From NCBI RefSeq assembly GCF_000686125.1, contig NZ_JMMA01000002.1, positions 2,542,001 to 2,606,000 of the forward strand: a stretch of 64,000 bases of DNA, given 5' to 3'. Shown one piece after another: positions 8,623 through 16,564 of the stretch. Origin of the DNA: Ruminococcus sp. NK3A76. Its GTDB lineage: Bacteria; Bacillota; Clostridia; Oscillospirales; Ruminococcaceae. Position 1 is the first letter of the stretch; every line of letters starts with the position of its first letter. The notes under the pieces were generated by a model that saw nothing but the letters and a program-made list of their open reading frames with translations, ran no database searches and had not been told where the DNA came from. The position numbers and the translations under genes were made by a program.

Positions 8623-11553
8623 TTACTTGTTGTCGTATTCGTACATATCAAGGTCTTCGAGCTTACGTTCGATCTCGTCGTTGATGTCCTTGTTGTACCA
8701 GAAGAGTGTGTCTCTTGCATTGTCTGCATCGTTGACTACCTGTCTGAATGCGTTCATAAGGTTTCTTGTAACGCCGTAGGAAGCGGGGATTACAGGTATC
8801 TCTACCTGAGAATCGAGCTGCTCCTTGAGCTTGTTGTACTCTGTAGTTGTCCATGAGAGGTTTGCAAGAACTTCTTCATTAGCTGAAGCGTAACGTCCGA
8901 GTGTACCGAGTACAGCCTCGATATCCTGGCCGTAAGCTGTCTGTGTCTCAGTAGATGTGAACCACTTAACGAAATCCCATGCATCGTCAACGTTGGGTAC
9001 CTTCTTGAATACCACTACGCCTGCGCCTGCCGAGCTTGCTGCGTGATTTATCGAGCCGTCCTTCTGTATCGTACCGGGAACAGGCTGGAAGTTCCAGCAG
9101 CCCTTTATTTCAGGAGCAGCTGTAGCGAGCTGGTTAGCAAAGCCATAGTTGTTGATAAGTATAGGCATATCACCCATTCTGAAACGTGTGAATGCATCGT
9201 ATGTCTGCGAGAAGCTGTATGTGGTGTAGAACTTTGTCCACTTGTCGAATGCGCTTACAGCCTCGTTTGTATCAAAGTTTGTCTTTGTCTGGTCTTCGTT
9301 GTAGTAGTTGAGGCCCTGCTGGAGAAGCAGCATAGCGAAGGTGTTGCCGGCTTCGGTAGTAGCCGATATCTGTGTAACACCTGCCGAGCCCATCTGAGCG
9401 AGTATCAGGCCTACCTCCATGTAGTTTCTCTGGAGTGCGGGGAGAACGTTTATAAGTCCGTCCCATGTAGCGAGGTCTGTTGCAGGGTCGATGTTGTACT
9501 CTTCAAGTATATCCGAGCGGTAGAAGAGCATCGGGAACTGCTGTTCGAGCGGTATGCCGTATGTTCCGCCGTTGTACTGATAGAGCACCGTTGCGTCCTT
9601 CGAGAAGTTCTTTATTACATCGTCGAACCCGTCCATCTTCGACAGATCGACCAGAACGTCTCGGGCGGCCAGCTGTATCGGGTAGTCACCGCCGAGGAAG
9701 AGTGCCAGGTCAGGACCCTTGCCTGAGAAGGTAGCCTCAACGATACCGCCGACAACGAGCTTTACGTTAACCTTTGTCTTGGCATCTACATTGTAGCCGT
9801 TGTTGATAAGGCTTGTGACCACCTTAGCGTTATCACGGCCGGTCGTTATCCATGCTGTCATAACATCGCTCGAATTCTCATCGAGATCTGAGAGCGAGTT
9901 GTAATCCTCAAAGAATGAACCTATGAACTTGGAGAAGCCGTAGGAAAGACCCTTGAAGAACGAGCTGTCGGTAGATGTGAAATCCTCATCGCTCGTGCAG
10001 AGCTCGATCATATCTACTTCAAGCGGCTGGAAGCGGTACTGTGTTACCCATGCCGAAACGGCTGTGATGTTGTCCTTGATCTGAGACATCATCGAGGGTA
10101 TCCTGTCAGGCTTGTCAACGCACTTGTCAAGTATGATAGACATTGTTCTGAGCGTTACAGCCTCTGTACCGCCTGTGCCTGAGAGCTCCTCTATCTTCTT
10201 CTGAGCCTCGATAAGCTGCTCTGAATACTTCTCAAAGTCGCTTATGCACTCAGGAAGAGCCTTGTCTATGTTGTAGTTGTTGTATTCATCAGGCGAAGGA
10301 CCTGTGATCTGACGGATCTGTCTGTAATAGCTGTTGGTGTTATAAACGATATCGTCGATCTCGTCCATTATCTCGCCTATCTCACCGGGGATAGCCTCTA
10401 AGGTGAGAGTGTTTTTGCCCGATTCAAGGTAGAAATACATCGGGTCGTCGCCGAAAGAGGGTGATGTAACAGTCCATTCAGTGTCGTAGTAGAACTTTAC
10501 CTGGTCAGCTTCCTCGTAAGGCACCTTACCATTTATATAAAGCCTTCTGTTTGAGTACATACCACGCATCTGGTCCTGTCTGGCTCTTATGCCTATCTTG
10601 TACCAGCCTGCGGCTTCTACATTGAATTCCCATGTTACTGTCTCGGTGGACTTGTTCCAGTTGCCCTGACCGCCTATCGTGTTGTACTTTTCCTTAGTAG
10701 GCGATGAGCCGTTTGAAGAGGAGGTCATGTAGGATGTATTGTCCGAGGTGGGGAACAGTGTCTTTGACGACTTGTATTTTGCAAGCTCGCCCTCAAGAGT
10801 TATCCTCTTTCCTGTAGCCATCGAAAGCTGAGGAGCGCTTGGATCATAACTCGGGAGCTTCTCGTGGTTGTAGAACTTGATATACTCTATAGCGAACTGA
10901 GCCTTTTCAGAACTGAGTGTTATAGTGTGTGTGCCTGCCTCCATGTAGAAAGCGAGGGGGTCGTTGGAAAGGCCGTCGATATCCTCGATGTCCTTTGTCT
11001 GCCACATTACCTCTTCCTTCTGCTTGGGGCGAATGTCATTGCCCTTTGAGTCTTTGAGTATCTCGTCGCCGGACTCGTTTACCCATACCTTCGGCATAGT
11101 TATACGCTGTGCCGTAGCGTAGGGGCTCTTTCCGTCGATAGACAGCGCAAACTGAACGTCTGAGGTAGTACCCTCAAGCGCCTCGTAGCTGATCTCTGCG
11201 AAATAAAGACCCGTCTTGGGAATATTTACGGTAAAATCGACCTGACCCGTCTGACTCGCCCATTTGAATACATTGTCCTTTCCGTCTACCGACTCTACAG
11301 AACAAGAAATGTCCGAGCCTTCTGCGGCCTTGAAGTCCTTGCCGTAACAGATCGCTTCTTCGTTAGGGCGTTCTGCATCTGCATATCTTTTGAGATATGC
11401 GCTGTAGGTGTTTTCCCTGTTTGCAGCATCTACCGCAGCTGCCGACGCTTCGGACTTTACAGAATCATCTGCAAACGCCGAAGGCGCCATGGAAAGCACA
11501 AGTGCAGCCGCCAAAGCCGACGAAGCAATACGCCTAAACCCTGTGTGTTTCAC
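8623..11553 (-). CDS. giant extracellular solute-binding protein with N-terminal jelly-roll-like domains
   Basis: 976 aa, roughly twice the usual 430-550 for family 1 solute-binding proteins. A signal peptide (ALAAALVLSMAPSAFA) has no lipobox cysteine. Two N-terminal beta-rich modules (about 50-230 and 240-410) carry GLYFAEISYEA and GWYKIGIRAR motifs resembling galactose-binding-like or CBM domains. A helical linker (about 410-520) follows, then the solute-binding fold from about 590 (GPDLALFLGGDYPIQLAA, YNGGTYGIPLEQQFP, WDFVKWFTSTETQTAYG). The fused sugar-binding-like modules suggest capture of a large glycan. How it attaches to the cell without a lipid anchor is unclear. Confidence 0.85.
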   Translation of the reverse strand: MKHTGFRRIASSALAAALVLSMAPSAFADDSVKSEASAAAVDAANRENTYSAYLKRYADAERPNEEAICYGKDFKAAEGSDISCSVESVDGKDNVFKWASQTGQVDFTVNIPKTGLYFAEISYEALEGTTSDVQFALSIDGKSPYATAQRITMPKVWVNESGDEILKDSKGNDIRPKQKEEVMWQTKDIEDIDGLSNDPLAFYMEAGTHTITLSSEKAQFAIEYIKFYNHEKLPSYDPSAPQLSMATGKRITLEGELAKYKSSKTLFPTSDNTSYMTSSSNGSSPTKEKYNTIGGQGNWNKSTETVTWEFNVEAAGWYKIGIRARQDQMRGMYSNRRLYINGKVPYEEADQVKFYYDTEWTVTSPSFGDDPMYFYLESGKNTLTLEAIPGEIGEIMDEIDDIVYNTNSYYRQIRQITGPSPDEYNNYNIDKALPECISDFEKYSEQLIEAQKKIEELSGTGGTEAVTLRTMSIILDKCVDKPDRIPSMMSQIKDNITAVSAWVTQYRFQPLEVDMIELCTSDEDFTSTDSSFFKGLSYGFSKFIGSFFEDYNSLSDLDENSSDVMTAWITTGRDNAKVVTSLINNGYNVDAKTKVNVKLVVGGIVEATFSGKGPDLALFLGGDYPIQLAARDVLVDLSKMDGFDDVIKNFSKDATVLYQYNGGTYGIPLEQQFPMLFYRSDILEEYNIDPATDLATWDGLINVLPALQRNYMEVGLILAQMGSAGVTQISATTEAGNTFAMLLLQQGLNYYNEDQTKTNFDTNEAVSAFDKWTKFYTTYSFSQTYDAFTRFRMGDMPILINNYGFANQLATAAPEIKGCWNFQPVPGTIQKDGSINHAASSAGAGVVVFKKVPNVDDAWDFVKWFTSTETQTAYGQDIEAVLGTLGRYASANEEVLANLSWTTTEYNKLKEQLDSQVEIPVIPASYGVTRNLMNAFRQVVNDADNARDTLFWYNKDINDEIERKLEDLDMYEYDNK

Positions 11554-11615
11554 TGTTTAGTCCACCTTTCTTACTTGATTTGCTGATATATCACCCATTT
11601 TGGTCTATCCATAAT

Positions 11616-12569
11616 TCACTGTGACGGCGGTATCAGCCTTATCCCCTTTCCGTCACCGTCGAGCTCTACCTTTACTCTGTCCCCTCCGTGCAGCCCCAAA
11701 GCCTCAAGGTGTTCCTTGGGTATCTGAAGCCTTCCCGAGCGGTCGAGCACAGCAAGCTCCTCGTGCGTCTGCTCACCCTCGCTGTCATCAGCCTGTGTGA
11801 GCATATCGCCCATTTCATCGAGCTCAGCCTTGTAGGAGCGTTTTCGCACTATCTCCGAGCTCGTTCTCCCGTCCCTGATAGCCACCACTCTGTCGATGTG
11901 GTTTGCAAGCTTTACGTCGTGAGTGACTATCACTACCGTGATGCCCTCAGTTCTGTTGAGCTCCTTGAATATATCAAGTATCATGTTCGAGGTCTTTGTA
12001 TCGACCGAGCCTGTCGGCTCGTCTGCAAGCAGAAGTCTCGGCTGGTTCGCAAGCGCAATAGCTATCGCCACTCGCTGCTGCTCGCCGCCCGACATCTGAT
12101 CAAGCCTTGAATTCTTCCTGTGTGAGAGCCCTACCTTCTCAAGCAGCTCAGATGCACGCTTTTTCCTTTCCTTCTTTGAGGAAAGTATCATCGGCATCTC
12201 GACGTTCTGCAAGGCGGTAAGGTACGGTATGAGGTTTCTCGCATTGTTCTGCCATACGAACCCCACAGTCTCACGCTTGTATTGCATATAATCCCTGTCC
12301 GAGAACTTCAGAAGATTTTTCCCGTCGATGTAAAGGCTTCCTGCCGAAGGCCTGTCAAGGCCGCCCAGCATATTCAGCAGCGTTGATTTTCCGCTTCCCG
12401 AATTGCCGACTATCGCCATGAGCTCACCTTTTTTCACATCAAGGTCGAGCCCCTGCAGCGCAACTACCTCTACCTCATCGGTCTTGTATATCTTGACAAG
12501 GTTCTCGCACCTTATCATGTATTCGCTGTCTGTATCCTTAACGGTGGTCTCATCACTCAACTGTCTCAC
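11616..12569 (-). CDS. ABC ATPase (LolD/MacB class) fused to an AbrB-like domain
   Basis: 317 aa. Walker A is GNSGSGKST, the signature MSGGEQQRVAIAIA, Walker B LLLADEPTGSVD, and the H-loop VTHD. These are typical of the LolD/MacB/FtsE class rather than the sugar-import MsmK class. After a short acidic linker, residues about 275-317 (LDRSGRLQIPKEHLEALGL, DRVKVELDGDGKGIRLIP) look like a swapped-hairpin AbrB/SpoVT DNA-binding domain, a rare fusion. It overlaps the upstream ATPase gene by 17 bp. The partner permease is not evident. Confidence 0.85.
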   Translation of the reverse strand: MRQLSDETTVKDTDSEYMIRCENLVKIYKTDEVEVVALQGLDLDVKKGELMAIVGNSGSGKSTLLNMLGGLDRPSAGSLYIDGKNLLKFSDRDYMQYKRETVGFVWQNNARNLIPYLTALQNVEMPMILSSKKERKKRASELLEKVGLSHRKNSRLDQMSGGEQQRVAIAIALANQPRLLLADEPTGSVDTKTSNMILDIFKELNRTEGITVVIVTHDVKLANHIDRVVAIRDGRTSSEIVRKRSYKAELDEMGDMLTQADDSEGEQTHEELAVLDRSGRLQIPKEHLEALGLHGGDRVKVELDGDGKGIRLIPPSQ

Positions 12570-13251
12570 CGTCCTCTAACGTATAGACCTTGTCAGCAAT
12601 GTCTACCATGCTGGGGTCATGCGTCGTCATGATTATAGTCATCCCGTGCCTTGCCACAAGCTCTTTGAACAGCTTGACGACATGGAGCCCTGTCGCAGTG
12701 TCGAGCTCAGCTGTCGGCTCGTCTGCGAAGATTATCTTCGGGTTGTGGGCTATAGCCCTTGCTATGGCAACTCGCTGCTGCTCGCCGCCCGACATTTCCG
12801 GCGGCCTGTGGTGCATTCTCTTGCCAAGGCCTACATTTTCGAGCACTTCCCTGACCCGTTTGTCCCTCAGCTTGTAGGGGTATCCTGCGAGCCTCAGCCC
12901 GAACTCGACGTTCTCATACGCCGTCATGCCCGACATGAGCGCTACCGACTGGAAAACGAACGCCATTTCATATCTTCTCAGGTCATCACGCCCGGCCTCG
13001 CTGAGCTTTGTGATGTCCTTCCCGTCAAATATGACGCTGCCCTTTGTCGGCCTGTCCAGTGCGCCGAGAATGTTTATCAGCGTGGTCTTGCCGCTGCCCG
13101 AGCGCCCTCTTAAAATAGTAAGAGTGCCCTTTTCTATCTCAGCATTTATGCCCTTGAGCGCTGAAACGACGCTGCCGTCGCCTATTTTGAAATCACGCCC
13201 GATATCCTTAGCTTCAAGTATCACCGAGCTGTGCAAGTTAGTGTCTGCCAT
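12553..13251 (-). CDS. ABC ATPase, LolD/MacB class
   Basis: 232 aa from the ATG preceded by GAGGG at 7 nt; a GTG 45 bp upstream lacks a good SD, so I did not use it. Walker A GRSGSGKTT, signature MSGGEQQRVAIARA, Walker B IIFADEPTAELD and H-loop TTHD are all intact. It is the first gene of the long operon and overlaps the AbrB-fused ATPase. ATPases of this class normally drive FtsX/MacB permeases used for export or mechanotransmission; none lies nearby, so coupling to the sugar permeases is only a guess. Confidence 0.88.
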   Translation of the reverse strand: MADTNLHSSVILEAKDIGRDFKIGDGSVVSALKGINAEIEKGTLTILRGRSGSGKTTLINILGALDRPTKGSVIFDGKDITKLSEAGRDDLRRYEMAFVFQSVALMSGMTAYENVEFGLRLAGYPYKLRDKRVREVLENVGLGKRMHHRPPEMSGGEQQRVAIARAIAHNPKIIFADEPTAELDTATGLHVVKLFKELVARHGMTIIMTTHDPSMVDIADKVYTLEDGETVE

Positions 13252-13505
13252 ACGCTTACCCTCAAAAAACGCACATTCTGCACACCTGCCTGTCACATTG
13301 CATCGTTAAAAAAACCGGTACCATATTAATATTGACGTACCGTTGTCAGTATACGACAGAGCTTGTGCATTTTGTACATACGGCCGGAAAGCCGCTTAGC
13401 CATGCAACATATAGTTAATTTGTTCAAATTTGGTATCAAACCTTGTTGAATTTCACAAGGCTTTTAGCAAAAATACGCAAAAAGGGCTTATTTAGCTAAT
13501 CTTAA

Positions 13506-13534
13506 TTATACCAATTACAAGGGTTTTTGTCAAG
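13506..13534 (-). promoter_or_regulatory. sigma-A promoter of the transport operon
   Basis: Read on the minus strand, TTGACA and TATAAT are perfect hexamers separated by 17 bp. The start would be near 13499, leaving a leader of about 245 nt before the first ATPase. The leader is AT-rich with a small GC hairpin (around 13381-13396); I recognise no riboswitch in it. Confidence 0.75.
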
Positions 13535-13911
13535 GCGGCGTAAACGTTTTAGTATGATTTTTTTTTAGCGAATTTTGCCTTTGTGTGTTTTGCACATACC
13601 GTCAGTTCAAATATTGTGCATACTGCAAGAACGATTTAAACAAGTTTTCAAAGAAATACCGTCAGAATGCCATTTTGATTACCACTTTTTTAAACCTTTT
13701 CAAAAAGTTTACAATTGACCCCCTATTTTCAGCCCGGTTTTCGACCAAAATCACGCAGGACAGGCAGTATAATATTTTCAGATTTGATTTCATATTCTTG
13801 TATTTTCCTTAAACGGTAAGTATTCACTGTATATCACATTCTTATCATAAATATCAGGAAAGTGCGCAACAACCGCCGTATACTATTATATATAAAAAAG
13901 GAGTGCTGCAA
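13535..13911. other. AT-rich intergenic region between transport operon and spoIIA
   Basis: No convincing gene. One plus-strand reading frame at 13585-13812 is AT-rich, Phe/Lys/Asn-biased and has no SD. The spoIIA promoter must lie in the last 100 bp; sigma-H would be expected from Bacillus, but no clear match can be assigned. Confidence 0.5.
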
Positions 13912-14253
13912 ATGCTGCCAACGATCGACTACTGCGCCCACGGGCGTATACTCAGCGTCTTTCTTTCAGGCGAGCTTGACCACCACAACGCCCGTCCCAT
14001 AAGAGAACATACGGATATCGCAATAGAAAAATACCGCCCTGCCCTGCTCGTGCTTGATTTTTCCAAAGTTACGTTTATGGATTCATCAGGCATCGGCCTT
14101 ATCATGGGCAGATTCAAGCGTATGACCGAGCTCGGTTCAGATATTCTTATCGCAAACCCCTCCCCTGCCATACGAAAGCTTATAGGCCTTGCCTCTGTCG
14201 AGCGTGTCGTCAGGGTGGTGTATACCGCCCACAGCGCATCAGTCAGCAACTAA
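13912..14253 (+). CDS. spoIIAA: anti-sigma-F factor antagonist SpoIIAA
   Basis: 113-aa STAS-domain protein. When unphosphorylated it binds SpoIIAB and frees sigma-F in the forespore. The phosphorylatable serine lies in FMDSSGIGLIMGR, the standard position. The ATG follows AAGGAG at 8 nt; a GTG 9 nt upstream is inside the SD zone and was rejected. It is the first gene of the spoIIA operon, with spoIIAB starting 37 bp after its stop. Confidence 0.93.
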   Translation: MLPTIDYCAHGRILSVFLSGELDHHNARPIREHTDIAIEKYRPALLVLDFSKVTFMDSSGIGLIMGRFKRMTELGSDILIANPSPAIRKLIGLASVERVVRVVYTAHSASVSN

Positions 14254-14266
14254 ACACGAAAGGAGG

Positions 14267-14287
14267 CGGCACTCACCCCGGGTGCCG
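14267..14287 (+). promoter_or_regulatory. hairpin between SD and start codon of spoIIAB
   Basis: CGGCAC and GTGCCG form a perfect 6-bp stem with a 9-nt loop, directly after AGGAGG and just before the ATG. Folding would shorten the effective spacing from 24 nt to a few nucleotides, so this may set SpoIIAB output relative to SpoIIAA and sigma-F. Confidence 0.45.
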
Positions 14288-14290
14288 AAT

Positions 14291-14740
14291 ATGATAATGG
14301 ATACTGTAAAGAACAAACTAAAGCTGATTTTCCCTTCCCATTCCGAGAACGAGGGGCTCGCAAGGCTTGCAGTCTCGGGCTTTCTCGCATCAGCAGGCGC
14401 AGATATAAGCGCTGTGGCCGAGCTAAAGACCGCCGTTTCCGAGGGGGTGACAAACGCTATCGTCCACGGCTACCGTGAAACACCCGGCCTTGTCACCGTC
14501 GAGCTAAAGCTCTTTTCAAGCGGCAGGGTCAGGCTGTATATCAAGGATAAGGGCGTCGGCATCGAGGATATCAAAAAGGCTATGGAGCCGCTTTTCACCA
14601 CCGCCCCCGAGGAGGAGCGTGCAGGCCTCGGCTTTGCGATAATGGAGAGCTTTTGCGACAAGCTCAGAGTAAAAAGCGCCCCCGGCAAAGGCACCACAGT
14701 CACTATGGAAAAATACATATACAAAAGGGACGAGCCATGA
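14291..14740 (+). CDS. spoIIAB: anti-sigma-F factor / serine kinase SpoIIAB
   Basis: 149-aa GHKL-fold kinase that binds and inhibits sigma-F and phosphorylates SpoIIAA. The N-box (AVSEGVTNAIVHGY), G1 (IKDKGVGI) and G2 (RAGLGFAIM) motifs are present. ATG 14291 gives the expected N-terminus; ATG 14297 is also possible. The only strong SD (AGGAGG, 14261-14266) is 24 nt upstream, separated by a 6-bp hairpin that would bring it closer. Its TGA overlaps the sigF ATG. Confidence 0.93.
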   Translation: MIMDTVKNKLKLIFPSHSENEGLARLAVSGFLASAGADISAVAELKTAVSEGVTNAIVHGYRETPGLVTVELKLFSSGRVRLYIKDKGVGIEDIKKAMEPLFTTAPEEERAGLGFAIMESFCDKLRVKSAPGKGTTVTMEKYIYKRDEP

Positions 14741-15399
14741 GCGAGGATAAAGTCGATAAGCTCGTCCGTGAGAATATGGGGCTCGTGCGGCTTTGCGCCA
14801 ACAGACTAAACGGCCGTGGCATCGAGTATGATGAGCTTTTCTCGGCAGGCTCGCTCGGGCTGTGCAAGGCCGCCAGGGGCTTTGATGAGAGCAGGGGCGT
14901 TAAGTTTTCGACCTACGCTGTGCCTGTTATCTTAGGTGAGATAAGAAGGCTTTTCCGTGACGGCGGTCAGGTCAAGGTCAGCCGCCCTCTTAAGGAGCTC
15001 TCGCTCAGAGTCACCCGTGAGCGTGAGCGGATACTGCAAAGCACCGGCACCGAACCCACCGTCGCCCGGCTTGCCGCCGCCCTCGGCGAGAGCGAGGAGA
15101 TGATAACCGAAGCGATAGCCTCAGCCCAGCCGGCCCTTAGCCTTACCGAGTGGGACGATGACGGCGAGCATCAGGCAGATATCCCCACCCCTGCCCCCGA
15201 CACCGGCATAACCGACCGCATCGCCCTATACGATGCCATTTCACGCCTTGACAAGCAGGACAGGCAGCTTATTTTCCTGCGCTATTTCAAAAACCTCACC
15301 CAGTCCAAGACCGCCGCCGCCCTCGGTATGACGCAGGTGCAGGTCTCCCGCCGTGAAAAGAAGATAATGCAGCAGCTGTACGCTACGCTTAACAGTTAA
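14737..15399 (+). CDS. sigF: RNA polymerase sigma-F factor
   Basis: 220-aa sporulation sigma factor, the first forespore-specific sigma. Region 2 (DELFSAGSLGLCKAARGFD, GVKFSTYAVPVILGEIRR) and the region 4 helix-turn-helix (SKTAAALGMTQVQVSRREK) are complete. The start overlaps the spoIIAB stop as ATGA, the usual coupling that fixes anti-sigma to sigma stoichiometry. Confidence 0.93.
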   Translation: MSEDKVDKLVRENMGLVRLCANRLNGRGIEYDELFSAGSLGLCKAARGFDESRGVKFSTYAVPVILGEIRRLFRDGGQVKVSRPLKELSLRVTRERERILQSTGTEPTVARLAAALGESEEMITEAIASAQPALSLTEWDDDGEHQADIPTPAPDTGITDRIALYDAISRLDKQDRQLIFLRYFKNLTQSKTAAALGMTQVQVSRREKKIMQQLYATLNS

Positions 15400-15404
15400 C
15401 AGGT

Positions 15405-15910
15405 TACAGGTAACAGTTGATGTGTCGGCTCACACCGACATTATGCCCATTCGGGCGGAAACGCTTCGCTTAGTGAATAGTGAATAGTGAAGAATGAATA
15501 GTGAATAGTTATGGTGTGCGCCAAAGGCGCACGGTATGGCCATTCGGCCGTTTCCTTCCGACAGTATATCGTAGGGCGACATTCCGAAGGGTCGAGGGGC
15601 GACCGGAAAGCCCCTCGTGTACCTTATGGTAGCGAGAGCGTACCCTTGAAGTTAAGCTGCCACCACAATTTAGCTACAAGGGTAGTCTCTCCTTATCCTA
15701 CGCTACGGGTAGGGGGGGCTTTCCGGTCGCCCCCACACCCCTTCGGGTGCATATGCTTTGACTTGGTCGAAGCAGTTCGGTTTGCACTGGCCGAATGGCC
15801 ATATCGTGCGGCACAAGCCAAGTTATGCGAAGCGAAACTTGCGTCCTTTAAGCCTTTGGCTTAAAGGACAATACACCTCAACTGTTAACTGTTAACTCTT
15901 AACTGATAAC
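15405..15910. repeat. heptamer-bounded palindrome mosaic (copy R1)
   Basis: Fills the gap between sigF and the MIF-like gene. It begins with tandem heptamers of the CAGGTAA and TGAATAG types and ends with TGTTAAC arrays. Inside are perfect short palindromes (GTGCGCCAAAGGCGCAC, ATGGCCATTCGGCC) and a larger imperfect inverted repeat around GGGGGGCTTTCCGGTCGCCC. Open frames across it are not convincing genes. Confidence 0.75.
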
Positions 15911-15912
15911 TA

Positions 15913-15938
15913 AAAAAGCGCCCTTTCGGGCGCTTTTT
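15913..15938. terminator. bidirectional terminator beside the MIF-like gene
   Basis: Stem AAGCGCCC/GGGCGCTT with A-run and T-run on the two sides; it would end minus-strand transcription of the MIF-like gene. Confidence 0.8.
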
Positions 15939-15950
15939 CTCATGCCGGCT

Positions 15951-16292
15951 TCAGAAGTTTCCTCCGTTCCAGCCCCAGTCATTTGTCGGGAAGTACGCAG
16001 TGTATATCCTCGACTTGTCAATGCCTAAAACAGAGCCGAGAATATCGTCTATCTGCCCTGTCAGATTGTCGTAAGCCGAGCTCGAAGCCGAGCCGTAGAT
16101 GCTTACACTTACCATAGCACACGGGTCGTCTGTGCCCTTGAAGTACATAGCCTGCTGCGGCTCGATTCCTATCATCAGCCACCCCTCGCTCTTTCCGGGA
16201 ATGGCAGTGATAGCCCTGCCGAGTGCAGTCTTGAGCTCGACTTCCTTTTCCTTGCTTACCTCTGCGTTTGTTTTTACATTGATAAATGGCAT
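15951..16292 (-). CDS. MIF-like tautomerase
   Basis: 113 aa, the normal length for macrophage migration inhibitory factor homologues. The mature N-terminal proline (MPFINVKTN), which acts as catalytic base in tautomerases, is present, as is the family core GWLMIGIEPQQAMYF. Bacterial members are usually called phenylpyruvate tautomerase-like; the physiological substrate is unknown. The start follows the zinc-ribbon gene by 2 bp, so they are cotranscribed. Confidence 0.85.
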   Translation of the reverse strand: MPFINVKTNAEVSKEKEVELKTALGRAITAIPGKSEGWLMIGIEPQQAMYFKGTDDPCAMVSVSIYGSASSSAYDNLTGQIDDILGSVLGIDKSRIYTAYFPTNDWGWNGGNF

Positions 16293-16294
16293 AA

Positions 16295-16552
16295 TTAGCC
16301 CTCCTTATAATAAGATTCCTGATCATTTTCCAGCCGATATACTTTGTATACCTTCATGTCCTTAAACAAGTATATCCTGTCGCATTTTTTGCAGTGCCAT
16401 ACCTCATATTTCGGAAAAGGCACTTCCAAAAAGTTTATGTTCTCCTTTTCTTCAAATTCACTCCACTCTATATCCGAATAAACATGGTATTCCGTATCAT
16501 TCGGCGTCAGATGATCGTTTAATATACAGCCGCATTTGCATTTAAATCTCAT
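16295..16552 (-). CDS. small zinc-ribbon protein
   Basis: 85 aa with two cysteine pairs, CKCGC near the N-terminus and CKKC near residue 55, likely to bind one zinc. No other domain is recognised. It sits between the lipoprotein at 16565-17803 and the MIF-like gene, all on the same strand with tiny gaps. Function unknown. Confidence 0.7.
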   Translation of the reverse strand: MRFKCKCGCILNDHLTPNDTEYHVYSDIEWSEFEEKENINFLEVPFPKYEVWHCKKCDRIYLFKDMKVYKVYRLENDQESYYKEG

Positions 16553-16564
16553 AATCGTTACCTG

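Noticed and set aside
9043-9726. Plus-strand frame of 227 codons
   Set aside because: Runs antisense to the solute-binding gene, which has signal peptide and family motifs; no SD and cysteine/arginine-biased composition.
13585-13812. Plus-strand frame of 75 codons before spoIIA
   Set aside because: AT-rich, biased composition, no SD, and overlaps the promoter region.
13800-13911. Sigma-H promoter for spoIIA
   Set aside because: Expected from Bacillus, but no convincing pair of -35 and -10 elements at the right spacing was found.
15511-15864. Reading frame of 117 codons, with similar frames at 22690-22929, 26728-26925 and 33902-34158
   Set aside because: They lie in the palindrome mosaics, share DLAE/PFGC-like strings only because the repeat is shared, and have no SD. 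Frames change with each copy.
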